Shown here: positions 35,032 to 42,943 of the stretch, piece after piece
Numbering within the stretch: the stretch's first letter is position 1
Layout of the letters: the number at the start of each line of letters is the position of its first letter
Assembly (NCBI GenBank): GCA_002409995.1
Contig: DHOR01000015.1
Span: 12,961 to 76,960 of the forward strand
Origin: Hungatella sp. UBA5385
GTDB taxonomy: Bacteria > Bacillota > Clostridia > Lachnospirales > Lachnospiraceae
Length of the DNA stretch: 64,000 nt
Direction: 5' to 3'
Position numbers and translations under genes: made by a program
Notes under the pieces: model-generated
Told to the model about the DNA's origin: nothing
Databases searched by the model: none
Seen by the model: the letters and a program-made list of their open reading frames with translations, nothing else

Positions 35032-36549
35032 ATGATAAGAAACCTACTTGAAAAACTTAAGGAGTCAGCCACATCGGTGCTGCCTATCAGTGCCATAATA
35101 CTCCTACTGCATTTTACCATTGCGCCGATGCCTATAGGAACATTGATGCTTTTATTGACAGGGACGTTATTGCTGATTGTGGGAATGGCGATCTTCTCCT
35201 TGGGAGCGGATCTGGCCATGATGCCCATGGGGGAGGCAGTGGGAGCTAAACTGACTCAGTCGAAGAATCTATTGTTACTTGTAGTTGGCTGTTTTATTCT
35301 AGGTGTATTTGTGACACTGGCAGAACCTGATTTGCAGGTGTTGACCAAACAGGTTCCCGCAGTACCGGATATGATATTGGTGGTTACGGTTGCTTGTGGA
35401 GTAGGAATTTTCCTTGTATTCGCATTGCTGCGTATTTTATTTCAGGTAAAACTTTCCTATATGTTTATTGTCATGTATGTGTTAGTATTTATTGTTGCTG
35501 CATTTGCAGGTTCAGATTTTATTGCGGTTGGATTTGATTCCGGCGGTGTGACAACGGGACCTATTACAGTGCCCTTTATATTGGCTCTTGGAGCCGGTGT
35601 ATCCTCTGTACGAGGCGGTAAGAATGCAGAGGAGGATAGCTTCGGATTATGTGCGCTCTGCTCTATTGGACCTATACTGGCAGTGCTGATTCTTGGAATG
35701 TTTTTTGACTCCAGCCAAAGTGGTTATGCTTTTGAGACAGCTTCTACTGTTTCCAGTGCAGGAGAGTTATTTGCCCTTTATGGCAATGGATTTATTATGT
35801 TTGCCAAGGAAGTACTGATTGCACTTCTTCCTATTGTTGCAATATTCTTTATATTGCAGCCCATCGCTTTAAAGCTGCCAAAAACCAAGCTGATCAAAAT
35901 TGTGGTTGGACTTGTTTATACTTTTATAGGATTGACAATCTTCTTAACAGGAGTTAATATTGGGTTTATGCCTGCGGGAACCTATCTGGGTGAGGCAATT
36001 GGAAACCTTTCCTATAACTGGATTTTAATTCCCTTAAGTGTTGTCATCGGTTTCTTTGTTGTAGCAGCAGAACCGGCAGTTCATGTACTTAATAAGCAGG
36101 TTGAGGATATTACAAGCGGTACCATTTCAAGAAAGCTGATGATGTCAGGTCTGTCCATTGGAGTTGCTATCGCTCTTGTTCTGGCTATGGTGCGTATCAT
36201 GACAGGAATCAGTATCTGGTATTTCCTTCTTCCCGGATATGCCATTTCTCTGGTGCTTACATTCTTTGTGCCTCCTATTTTTACAGCCATTGCCTTTGAC
36301 TCCGGAGGTGTTGCCTCAGGAACTATGGCTGCAGCGTTTCTCCTTCCCTTTGCAATGGGGGTATGTACTGCAATCGGAGGCAATCCAATGAGGGATGCTT
36401 TTGGAATTATTGCCATGGTTGCCATGCTGCCTCTTGTTTCCATACAGATTATGGGAATGATTTATGCAGTTAAGCTTAAGAAGTCAGGAGAAGCAGAGGA
36501 TGACTTTGTGGATATTGAGGATGAGGATATTGATATTATTGAGATGTAA
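35032..36549 (+). CDS. DUF1538 membrane protein
   Basis: A 505-aa membrane protein with two homologous halves. Each half ends in the family hallmark: FDSGGVTTGPITVPF in the first and FDSGGVASGTMAAAF in the second, each with about five or six helices around it. This internal repeat suggests an inverted- or direct-repeat transporter. The last 20 residues are strongly acidic. A longer frame starts at 34972, but AGGGGG precedes the ATG at 35032. The family has no established substrate. The next gene is a PII-like protein, which suggests regulated uptake or release of an ion or small molecule. Confidence 0.85.
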   Translation: MIRNLLEKLKESATSVLPISAIILLLHFTIAPMPIGTLMLLLTGTLLLIVGMAIFSLGADLAMMPMGEAVGAKLTQSKNLLLLVVGCFILGVFVTLAEPDLQVLTKQVPAVPDMILVVTVACGVGIFLVFALLRILFQVKLSYMFIVMYVLVFIVAAFAGSDFIAVGFDSGGVTTGPITVPFILALGAGVSSVRGGKNAEEDSFGLCALCSIGPILAVLILGMFFDSSQSGYAFETASTVSSAGELFALYGNGFIMFAKEVLIALLPIVAIFFILQPIALKLPKTKLIKIVVGLVYTFIGLTIFLTGVNIGFMPAGTYLGEAIGNLSYNWILIPLSVVIGFFVVAAEPAVHVLNKQVEDITSGTISRKLMMSGLSIGVAIALVLAMVRIMTGISIWYFLLPGYAISLVLTFFVPPIFTAIAFDSGGVASGTMAAAFLLPFAMGVCTAIGGNPMRDAFGIIAMVAMLPLVSIQIMGMIYAVKLKKSGEAEDDFVDIEDEDIDIIEM

Positions 36550-36609
36550 TATTACTTTTGTTGGAAGACACCAGGTGTAGATGATCTGATTACAAAGAGA
36601 GGATTGCAT

Positions 36610-37314
36610 ATGGTATTTGAATTATCAAAGGAAAAAGAAAAAAACTTAGTTCTGATGTTTACAATTGTAAATCGCGGAGCTGGTGAGAAAGTAGCTGATC
36701 TATTGAGAAAAGAAGGGGTGACGGTAAACCTTTTTACTTATGGAAGAGGTACTGCCAGCTCAGAGATTTTAGAGTATCTGGGATTAGCTGATACAAGACG
36801 GGAGATTGTGCTCAGTACAATGCCTTATGGAGTATCAAAAAGACTTATAAAAGATATCAATGAAAAGTTTCGTTTGGTGAAGCCGGGTAAGGGAATAGCC
36901 TTCACCATTCCTATCAGCAGCATTTGTGGAAAGAATTCAGCCAGACTGGTAGAGGGGCTGGCAGAGTATGGAGATGATGTCAGTATGGATAAAACAGATT
37001 ATGAATTAATATTTATTATAACAAACAAAGGTTATGCAGATGATGTTATGGCATCTGCCAGATCTGCAAAGGCTACAGGCGGTACTGCAATTCATGCCAA
37101 GGGTATGGGAGCTAAGCAGGCTGAGAAGTTTTTTGGAATTACCATTCAGCCGGAGAAGGAAGTAATTCTTATATTGGCCCATATGGATGTGAAGAATGAT
37201 ATTATGAGAGCTGTTGTGGCTAAGCACGGAGTATCAAAGGAAGCCGGAAGTGTGGTGTTCTCTGTTCCTGTAAGCGGAGTAGAGGGACTTCCAGTTGGTT
37301 TTGTAGAAGAATAA
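36610..37314 (+). CDS. Tandem PII-like protein
   Basis: A 234-aa cytoplasmic protein made of two PII-type ferredoxin-like domains (about 10-115 and 120-225). Each begins with a similar strand (LVLMFTIVNRGAGEKVADLL and ELIFIITNKGYADDVMASAR) and has a glycine-rich turn where the T-loop and nucleotide site lie. PII proteins sense ATP/ADP, 2-oxoglutarate or other nucleotides and bind membrane transporters. The ATG at 36610 is chosen over a TTG two codons upstream. It lies 60 bases behind the DUF1538 gene and probably gates that protein. Confidence 0.78.
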   Translation: MVFELSKEKEKNLVLMFTIVNRGAGEKVADLLRKEGVTVNLFTYGRGTASSEILEYLGLADTRREIVLSTMPYGVSKRLIKDINEKFRLVKPGKGIAFTIPISSICGKNSARLVEGLAEYGDDVSMDKTDYELIFIITNKGYADDVMASARSAKATGGTAIHAKGMGAKQAEKFFGITIQPEKEVILILAHMDVKNDIMRAVVAKHGVSKEAGSVVFSVPVSGVEGLPVGFVEE

Positions 37315-37330
37315 TATATTGTAAATGGAA

Positions 37331-37361
37331 GGGCATTGACAAGACTGTCGATGCCCTTTTT
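37331..37361 (+). terminator. Intrinsic terminator after the PII-like gene
   Basis: GGGCATTGACA/TGTCGATGCCC arms (one mismatch) with a four-base loop and a T-run. Confidence 0.88.
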
Positions 37362-37385
37362 AAATAAACTTAGTAAAAAAAGCAG

Positions 37386-37440
37386 TTGACAATAACTGAA
37401 ATAGTGATAATATAAACATATGAACAGATAATCATATGAT
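37386..37440 (+). promoter_or_regulatory. Promoter and ArsR/SmtB-type operator of the metal operon
   Basis: TTGACA (37386) with TAATAT 16 bases further on. Directly downstream, CATATGA (37417-37423) and TCATATG (37432-37438) form an inverted repeat of the ATATGAACA...TCATAT type bound by CadC/CzrA-like repressors. Its position over the transcription start fits metal-released repression. Confidence 0.8.
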
Positions 37441-37457
37441 GATGTAAGGAGGTATTA

Positions 37458-37841
37458 ATGGATCAGGAGAATAAAAAGAGTCTGGCGGATTGTGAGATCG
37501 ACCAATGTGATTTTATATCCGTTCATCAGGATATTGTAAACAAGGTGATTCAGGTAATGCCAAAAGATACACAGCTTCAGGATTTGGCTGATTTCTTCAA
37601 AGTTTTTGGCGATGCCACCAGAATCAGAATACTATATGTATTAAGCCAGTCGGAGATGTGTGTATGTGATATTGCAACTCTTCTTCAGATGGGGCAGTCA
37701 GCCATATCCCATCAGCTAAGAGTATTAAAGCAGATGAGACTGGTTAAGTTCCGGCGGGAAGGCAAGGCTGTGTTTTATTCTCTGGCAGACAGTCACATAG
37801 AGACGATTTTAGCCCAGGGTATGGAACATATTAATGAATAA
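37458..37841 (+). CDS. ArsR/SmtB-family metal-sensing repressor (CadC-like)
   Basis: A 127-aa winged-helix repressor. Candidate metal ligands are the N-terminal pair in CEIDQCDF and the SEMCVCDIA segment, which matches the alpha-3 cysteine site of CadC-like sensors. The last helix, DSHIETILAQGMEHINE, carries histidines and acidic residues like the alpha-5 zinc site. The recognition helix is QSAISHQLRVLKQMRLV. It should bind the dyad upstream of its own gene and release it when Cd, Pb or Zn binds, which induces the HMA protein and ATPase behind it. AAGGAGGT precedes the start. Confidence 0.88.
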   Translation: MDQENKKSLADCEIDQCDFISVHQDIVNKVIQVMPKDTQLQDLADFFKVFGDATRIRILYVLSQSEMCVCDIATLLQMGQSAISHQLRVLKQMRLVKFRREGKAVFYSLADSHIETILAQGMEHINE

Positions 37842-37904
37842 AGAGTAAAAATTCAAGAAAGACAAAAATAGCGAGATAGAGCGAGACAAAAGGAGAACAA
37901 AGAG

Positions 37905-38129
37905 ATGAGAAAGATAATTAAGCTGGAAGGTTTATGCTGTGCAAACTGTGCTTCTAAAATAGAAACAGAGGTTCAGAAGTTAAATGGAGTGGAGAATGCC
38001 TCTTTAAGCTTTATGACTCAGAGACTGACTATGGAAGTGGAAGAAACTAAGACAGATGAACTGGTGGAAGCAGCCAGGAAAATTGCCTACAAGATTGAAC
38101 CGGATGCAGAATTTAAGGTAATCCGTTAA
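37905..38129 (+). CDS. Free-standing HMA heavy-metal-binding domain
   Basis: A 74-aa protein consisting of one HMA domain with the metal-binding GLCCANCASKIE loop (CxxC preceded by another cysteine) and the usual ferredoxin-like beta-alpha-beta pattern. In most CadA proteins this domain is fused to the N-terminus of the ATPase; here it is a separate gene 14 bases before the ATPase, which itself lacks one. It probably hands the metal ion to the pump. Confidence 0.87.
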   Translation: MRKIIKLEGLCCANCASKIETEVQKLNGVENASLSFMTQRLTMEVEETKTDELVEAARKIAYKIEPDAEFKVIR

Positions 38130-38143
38130 TTCAGGGGGCTGTT

Positions 38144-40006
38144 ATGACAAAGAAGCAGAAAAAGATGGTATACAGACTTTTAACAAGTGCTGTATTTCTG
38201 ATAGCAGGAGTCATACTGGAAGGAAAGACCTCATGGGCATGGATTCCTTTTGCAGTTTCATATCTTTTTGCAGGATATGATATCCCTTTAAAGGCAGTGA
38301 GGAATATTTCTCATGGTCAGGTATTTGATGAGAATTTTCTTATGACTGTGGCAACTCTGGGAGCCATTGGCATAGGAGCTTTGGAAGAAGCTGTGGCAGT
38401 AATGCTGTTTTATCAGGTGGGAGAGCTGTTCAGCGATTATGCAGTGAACAGATCGAGGAAATCCATAACAGAGCTGATGGACATTAATCCTGAGTATGCC
38501 AATGTAATAAGAGATGGGAAAGAGGAACAGGCAGACCCCTATGAGGTGGAGATCGGAGAAACCATTGTGATCAAACCCGGGGAAAAGGTTCCTCTTGACG
38601 GTATTGTTCTGAAGGGATACTCAAGTCTTGATACAAAGGCGCTGACTGGCGAGTCCATGCCTGTGGAAGTAAAAGAAAATGACCCCATAGTCAGTGGTTC
38701 TATTAATATCAACGGAGTTCTGGAAGTTCGGGTTACAAAGCTGTTTGATGATTCCACAGTAGCCAAGATTCTGGAGCTGGTGGAGAATGCAAGCTCCAGA
38801 AAGGCAAAAGCAGAGAATTTTATTACAAAATTCGCCAGAGTCTATACACCGGTTGTAGTAGGACTGGCGGTTGTGCTGGCAATTGTACCCCCTCTTATTC
38901 TGGGCGGAGGCTTCAGCGTTTGGATTTATCGCGCCTGCAGCTTTCTGGTAGTGTCCTGTCCCTGTGCACTTGTGATTTCAGTTCCTTTAAGCTTCTTTGG
39001 AGGTCTGGGCGCTGCTTCCAGACAGGGAATTCTTATGAAGGGCAGTAACTATCTGGAAGCTATGGCATATTTAGATACGGTTGTATTTGACAAAACAGGA
39101 ACTCTTACCACAGGAAAGTTTCAGGTCACAGGAGTTCATGCTGTTAAAGGAACAGACGAGGAATTACTAAAGCTTGCAGCTTATGGAGAATTCCATTCCA
39201 ACCACCCAATTGCTCTCTCTGTAAAGGAAGCTTATGGGCAGGAGATTATTCAGGATCAGATTCATTCTGCAGAAGAGATTGCAGGCCATGGAATCCATGG
39301 GGAGATATCTATAGATGGATCAGATCATGATCTGTATATTGGTAATCAGCGGTTAATGGAATCCAGAGGAATCAACATAACAGAACAGCCTGAGATTGTG
39401 GGAACCACTCTTTATATTGCTGATGGCAGTGAATATCTGGGTTCAATCGTAATATCAGATACAGTCCGCAAGGATGTACCGGAAGCTTTAAAGGGCTTAA
39501 GGGAATCCGGTGTCCGTCATCTTGTAATGCTGACAGGTGATAAACCTGAGGTAGGGAAAGCTGTTGCAGACAGTCTGGGACTAGATGAGGTCTATGGAGG
39601 ACTCTTACCTGGTGATAAGGTTGGCAAGGTGGAGGAACTGCTTGGCAGAAAAGGAGATGGCAGGACCCTGGGCTTTGTAGGTGATGGAATCAATGATGCT
39701 CCTGTTCTTGCAAGAGCGGATGTGGGAATTGCCATGGGCGGAATCGGCTCTGATGCAGCAGTGGAAGCAGCAGATGTGGTGATTATGACTGATGAGCCTT
39801 CCAAGCTGGTAGATGCCATTAAGATTGCCCGCAAAACTATAGGGATTGTAAAGCAGAATATTGTATTTGCAATTGGAGTTAAGGTTCTGGTTTTGATCCT
39901 TACCGCGTTTGGTCATGCTACTATGTGGGCAGCAGTATTTGCAGATGTTGGAGTTTCGGTTCTGGCTATTTTAAATGCCATTCGTGCCCTTGGTTATAAG
40001 AGATAA
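38144..40006 (+). CDS. cadA: P1B-type Cd/Zn/Pb-exporting ATPase (CadA/ZntA-like)
   Basis: A 620-aa P-type ATPase. Key motifs are TGES near residue 168, the transmembrane metal site CPC at 272-274 (SCPCALVISVP), the phosphorylated aspartate D316 in DKTGTLT, the nucleotide-binding HP in SNHPIAL, and GDGINDAPVLARADVGIAMG near 525. The CPC type with an aspartate in the last helices (FADVGVSVLAILNA) fits divalent Cd/Zn/Pb transport. It lacks the N-terminal HMA domain, which is encoded separately just upstream. It protects the cell by pumping metal out. Confidence 0.92.
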   Translation: MTKKQKKMVYRLLTSAVFLIAGVILEGKTSWAWIPFAVSYLFAGYDIPLKAVRNISHGQVFDENFLMTVATLGAIGIGALEEAVAVMLFYQVGELFSDYAVNRSRKSITELMDINPEYANVIRDGKEEQADPYEVEIGETIVIKPGEKVPLDGIVLKGYSSLDTKALTGESMPVEVKENDPIVSGSININGVLEVRVTKLFDDSTVAKILELVENASSRKAKAENFITKFARVYTPVVVGLAVVLAIVPPLILGGGFSVWIYRACSFLVVSCPCALVISVPLSFFGGLGAASRQGILMKGSNYLEAMAYLDTVVFDKTGTLTTGKFQVTGVHAVKGTDEELLKLAAYGEFHSNHPIALSVKEAYGQEIIQDQIHSAEEIAGHGIHGEISIDGSDHDLYIGNQRLMESRGINITEQPEIVGTTLYIADGSEYLGSIVISDTVRKDVPEALKGLRESGVRHLVMLTGDKPEVGKAVADSLGLDEVYGGLLPGDKVGKVEELLGRKGDGRTLGFVGDGINDAPVLARADVGIAMGGIGSDAAVEAADVVIMTDEPSKLVDAIKIARKTIGIVKQNIVFAIGVKVLVLILTAFGHATMWAAVFADVGVSVLAILNAIRALGYKR

Positions 40007-40031
40007 ATTTTATTGCAGCAATGAAAAATAA

Positions 40032-40060
40032 TTGACAAATCAATAGCAAACTGTTATATT
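40032..40060 (+). promoter_or_regulatory. Promoter of glnA
   Basis: TTGACA and TATATT with a 17-base spacer. The start would be near 40067, just upstream of the leader terminator. Confidence 0.78.
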
Positions 40061-40073
40061 TTACACATGTAAC

Positions 40074-40128
40074 GGGGTGGTGCAAAGATGGTCCATACTT
40101 GGGAACCTGTATTTGCCCACCCCTTTTT
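40074..40128 (+). terminator. Terminator/attenuator in the glnA leader
   Basis: GGGGTGG plus GCAAA pair with TTTGC plus CCACCCC (one bulged T, 25-base apical region), followed by TTTTT. Because the promoter lies directly upstream and glnA starts 37 bases downstream, the hairpin must be bypassed for glnA expression from this promoter. The apical region has a secondary pairing possibility, GGTCC against GGGAACC. ANTAR proteins often act on such leaders, and one is encoded behind glnA. Confidence 0.75.
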
Positions 40129-40165
40129 CATTTTATAAAATATAGTAAGAGAGGGAGTCTGCATC

Positions 40166-41503
40166 ATGAGTAAGTATAGTAAAGAAGACATATTTCGAAT
40201 TGTAGAGGAAGAGGATGTGGAGTTCATCCGCCTTCAGTTTACCGATATCTTCGGTATGCTAAAAAATGTGGCAATTACTTCCAGCCAGCTGGAAAAAGCT
40301 CTGGATAACCGCTGTATGTTTGATGGGTCAGCTATTGAAGGTTTTGTGCGCATCGAAGAATCCGATATGTATCTTTATCCTGATCTGGATACCTTTGAGA
40401 TATTTCCATGGAGACCTCAGCAGGGGAAGGTGGCACGTATGATGTGTGATGTATATCGTCCTGACCGCACCCCTTTTGAAGGTGATCCCAGATATATATT
40501 GAAAAAGGTTCTTAAGGAAGCCAGAGAGATGGGATTTATCTTCTATGCAGGACCGGAGTGCGAATTCTTTCTTTTTGATATGGACGGAGAGGGAAGACCT
40601 ACTACCAATACCCATGAAATGGCTGGATATTTTGATGTGGCTCCCATTGATCAGGCGGAGAATGTGCGCCGTGATATTATTCTCAATCTGGAGGATATGG
40701 GATTTAATATTGAAGCTTCCCATCATGAGATGTCACCGGGGCAGCATGAGATTGATTTTGAATATGCAAGAGGTCTGATTACTGCAGATAATATTATGAC
40801 ATTTAAAATGGCTGTCAAATCCATAGCTAAACGCCATGGACTTCATGCCACTTTTATGCCAAAACCAAAGGCAGGAGTTAACGGTTCGGGAATGCATCTG
40901 AATATGTCCCTTTCTGATTTAACCGGGAAAAACTTGTTTGAGGATACTACAGATGGGCTGGGGTTAAGTACAATTGCCTATGAGTTTATGGCAGGAATTC
41001 TCTATCATATGAAGGAGATGACCATATTAACCAATCCTCTGGTAAACTCTTATAAACGTCTGGTGCCTGGATACGATGCACCCATTTATATTGCGTGGTC
41101 TGCTAAGGCAAACAGAAGTCCTTTGATCAGAATTCCTTCTTCAAGAGGGGAAAGCACAAGAATTGAGCTTCGCTGCCCTGATTCAGCAGTGAATCCTTAC
41201 CTTGCACTGGCGGCTTGTCTGGCAGCAGGGCTTGATGGAATCAAAAAATCCATGAAATCACCGGAGAGTGTGGATAAGAATATATTTGCAATGACTGCCG
41301 AAGAGGTGAAGGCGCTGGGAATTCAGCAGCTTCCTGAGACTCTGGGAGAGGCAATTGATGAATTTCGTGACAGTGAGTTTATGAAAGCGGTTCTGGGAGA
41401 ACACATTTTTACAAAATATCTGGAGGCAAAAGAAGCAGAGTGGCGTATGTTCCGGGCGCAGGTAACAGATTGGGAAGTGGAAGAGTATTTATATAAATAT
41501 TAA
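40166..41503 (+). CDS. glnA: Glutamine synthetase, type I
   Basis: A 445-aa enzyme that makes glutamine from glutamate, ammonia and ATP, at the length of the Firmicute GSI-alpha class. Recognisable blocks are MFDGSAIEGFVRIEESDM, the metal site GPECEFFLF, the histidine region HHEMSPGQHEIDF, KPKAGVNGSGMHLNMSL and the substrate segment IRIPSSRGESTRIELRCPD. The adenylylation-site region of proteobacterial enzymes is absent, as expected. GAGAGGGAG precedes the ATG. The leader terminator and the ANTAR gene behind it suggest control by antitermination. Confidence 0.95.
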   Translation: MSKYSKEDIFRIVEEEDVEFIRLQFTDIFGMLKNVAITSSQLEKALDNRCMFDGSAIEGFVRIEESDMYLYPDLDTFEIFPWRPQQGKVARMMCDVYRPDRTPFEGDPRYILKKVLKEAREMGFIFYAGPECEFFLFDMDGEGRPTTNTHEMAGYFDVAPIDQAENVRRDIILNLEDMGFNIEASHHEMSPGQHEIDFEYARGLITADNIMTFKMAVKSIAKRHGLHATFMPKPKAGVNGSGMHLNMSLSDLTGKNLFEDTTDGLGLSTIAYEFMAGILYHMKEMTILTNPLVNSYKRLVPGYDAPIYIAWSAKANRSPLIRIPSSRGESTRIELRCPDSAVNPYLALAACLAAGLDGIKKSMKSPESVDKNIFAMTAEEVKALGIQQLPETLGEAIDEFRDSEFMKAVLGEHIFTKYLEAKEAEWRMFRAQVTDWEVEEYLYKY

Positions 41504-41544
41504 AGAAATTTATTCCAGTCAGTTAACCCCGGAGGTGAGAGTGT

Positions 41545-42093
41545 TTGACCAATATAATCGTAGCTTTTTCAAAAGCCGGTGATGCGAAGAATATAAGGAA
41601 CATTTTAATGAAAAATGGCTTTTCTGTAACAGCGGTCTGCACCTCAGGCGGTCAGACTGTCAACAGCGCCGATAAACTGGGAAGTGGAATTATTGTCTGC
41701 GGCTGCAGATTTGCAGATATGATGTATCACGATATTCACGACTGCCTTCCTGCAGGAGTCCAGATGCTGCTGATTGGCTCTCCTGGCATGTGGAGTGGTC
41801 AGGCAGCAGAGGATATTGTTTGTCTTGGACTTCCGCTGAAGGTACATGAGCTTCTAAGCACTCTGGAGATGATGATAGAATCCCAGACCAGAAGGCGGAG
41901 AAAACGCAGGGAACAGCCAAAGGAACGAAGCAAAGAAGAACAGATTATGATTGATCAGGCAAAGGCTCTTTTAATGGACAGAAACCATATGACAGAGTCA
42001 GAAGCCCACCGGTATATTCAGAAATGCAGCATGGACAGCGGCAATAGTTTGGTGGAAACTGCACAGATGATCGTAAGTCTGATTAATAATTAA
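41545..42093 (+). CDS. ANTAR-domain antiterminator with degenerate receiver
   Basis: A 182-aa protein. Residues 1-110 resemble a response-regulator receiver, but the usual acidic pocket and phosphoacceptor aspartate are not conserved (IIVCGCRFADMM stands there). After a basic linker (SQTRRRRKRREQPKE) the C-terminal 60 residues form the ANTAR three-helix RNA-binding domain (IDQAKALLMDRNHMTESEAH). It starts with TTG behind GGAGGTGAG, 41 bases after glnA. This glnA-ANTAR pairing is common in clostridia, where the protein is thought to relieve leader terminators in nitrogen genes. The unphosphorylatable receiver suggests control by partner binding. Confidence 0.85.
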   Translation: MTNIIVAFSKAGDAKNIRNILMKNGFSVTAVCTSGGQTVNSADKLGSGIIVCGCRFADMMYHDIHDCLPAGVQMLLIGSPGMWSGQAAEDIVCLGLPLKVHELLSTLEMMIESQTRRRRKRREQPKERSKEEQIMIDQAKALLMDRNHMTESEAHRYIQKCSMDSGNSLVETAQMIVSLINN

Positions 42094-42114
42094 TAACAAT
42101 AGGGGAATAATAAA

Positions 42115-42924
42115 ATGAAATTTACTAAGATGCAGGGTATTGGAAATGACTATGTTTACATTGATTGTTTTAAAGAAGAAGTGAATAATCCGGCAGAGCT
42201 GGCTGTTAAGGTCAGTGACCGCCATTTTGGAATCGGTTCAGACGGATTGATTCTCATCTGCCCATCTGAAGTGGCAGACTGCCGTATGCGGATGTACAAT
42301 GCAGACGGTTCTGAAAGTGAGATGTGCGGTAATGGCATCCGTTGTGTAGGCAAATATGTCTATGATCATAAGATTGTGAATAAAAAGGAATTTACTGTTG
42401 AAACAGGAGCGGGCATTAAGAATCTCACTGTTCTGGAAGAGGGCGGCAAGGCGAAAGCTGTTGCTGTTGATATGGGGATTCCGGAGATCACCAGTGAGGT
42501 GCCTGAGAAGATCATCATTGATGGTACAGAATATGAGTTTATTGGTATTTCCATGGGAAATCCCCATGCTATTTATTATATGGACGGAATTGACGATCTT
42601 GATCTGGAAGCCATTGGGCCATCTTTTGAAACTCATGAACGTTTTCCAGAACGCACGAATTCTGAGTTTATAGAGGTGGTCAATGATCACTATATTCGTA
42701 TGCGTGTATGGGAACGTGGCAGCGGAGAGACCTGGGCCTGTGGAACAGGAGCAACAGCCAGCGCAGTTGCATCTGCGTTATGTGGTCTCACAGGAGACAA
42801 GGTGGAAGTTGAATTAAAGGGAGGAAACCTGCTGATAGAGTGGGACAGAGAAAGCGGTCATGTGACCATGACAGGTCCTGCAACAGAAGTATTTCAGGGT
42901 GAATTTGACATAGAAAATCTATAA
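42115..42924 (+). CDS. dapF: Diaminopimelate epimerase
   Basis: A 269-aa epimerase that converts LL- to meso-diaminopimelate for lysine and peptidoglycan. Both catalytic cysteines are present: C71 in DGSESEMCGNGIRC and C209 in ERGSGETWACGTG. It lies 21 bases behind the ANTAR gene and 19 before dapL, whose product makes its substrate. This is the functional copy; the paralogue at 12192-13052 has serines at both positions. Confidence 0.95.
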   Translation: MKFTKMQGIGNDYVYIDCFKEEVNNPAELAVKVSDRHFGIGSDGLILICPSEVADCRMRMYNADGSESEMCGNGIRCVGKYVYDHKIVNKKEFTVETGAGIKNLTVLEEGGKAKAVAVDMGIPEITSEVPEKIIIDGTEYEFIGISMGNPHAIYYMDGIDDLDLEAIGPSFETHERFPERTNSEFIEVVNDHYIRMRVWERGSGETWACGTGATASAVASALCGLTGDKVEVELKGGNLLIEWDRESGHVTMTGPATEVFQGEFDIENL

Positions 42925-42943
42925 TAACAACAGGAGGAAATAC

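Noticed and set aside
40074..40128. Known glutamine (glnA) riboswitch
   Set aside because: The conserved sequence blocks of that riboswitch class are not visible; only a terminator with a modest apical fold is seen.
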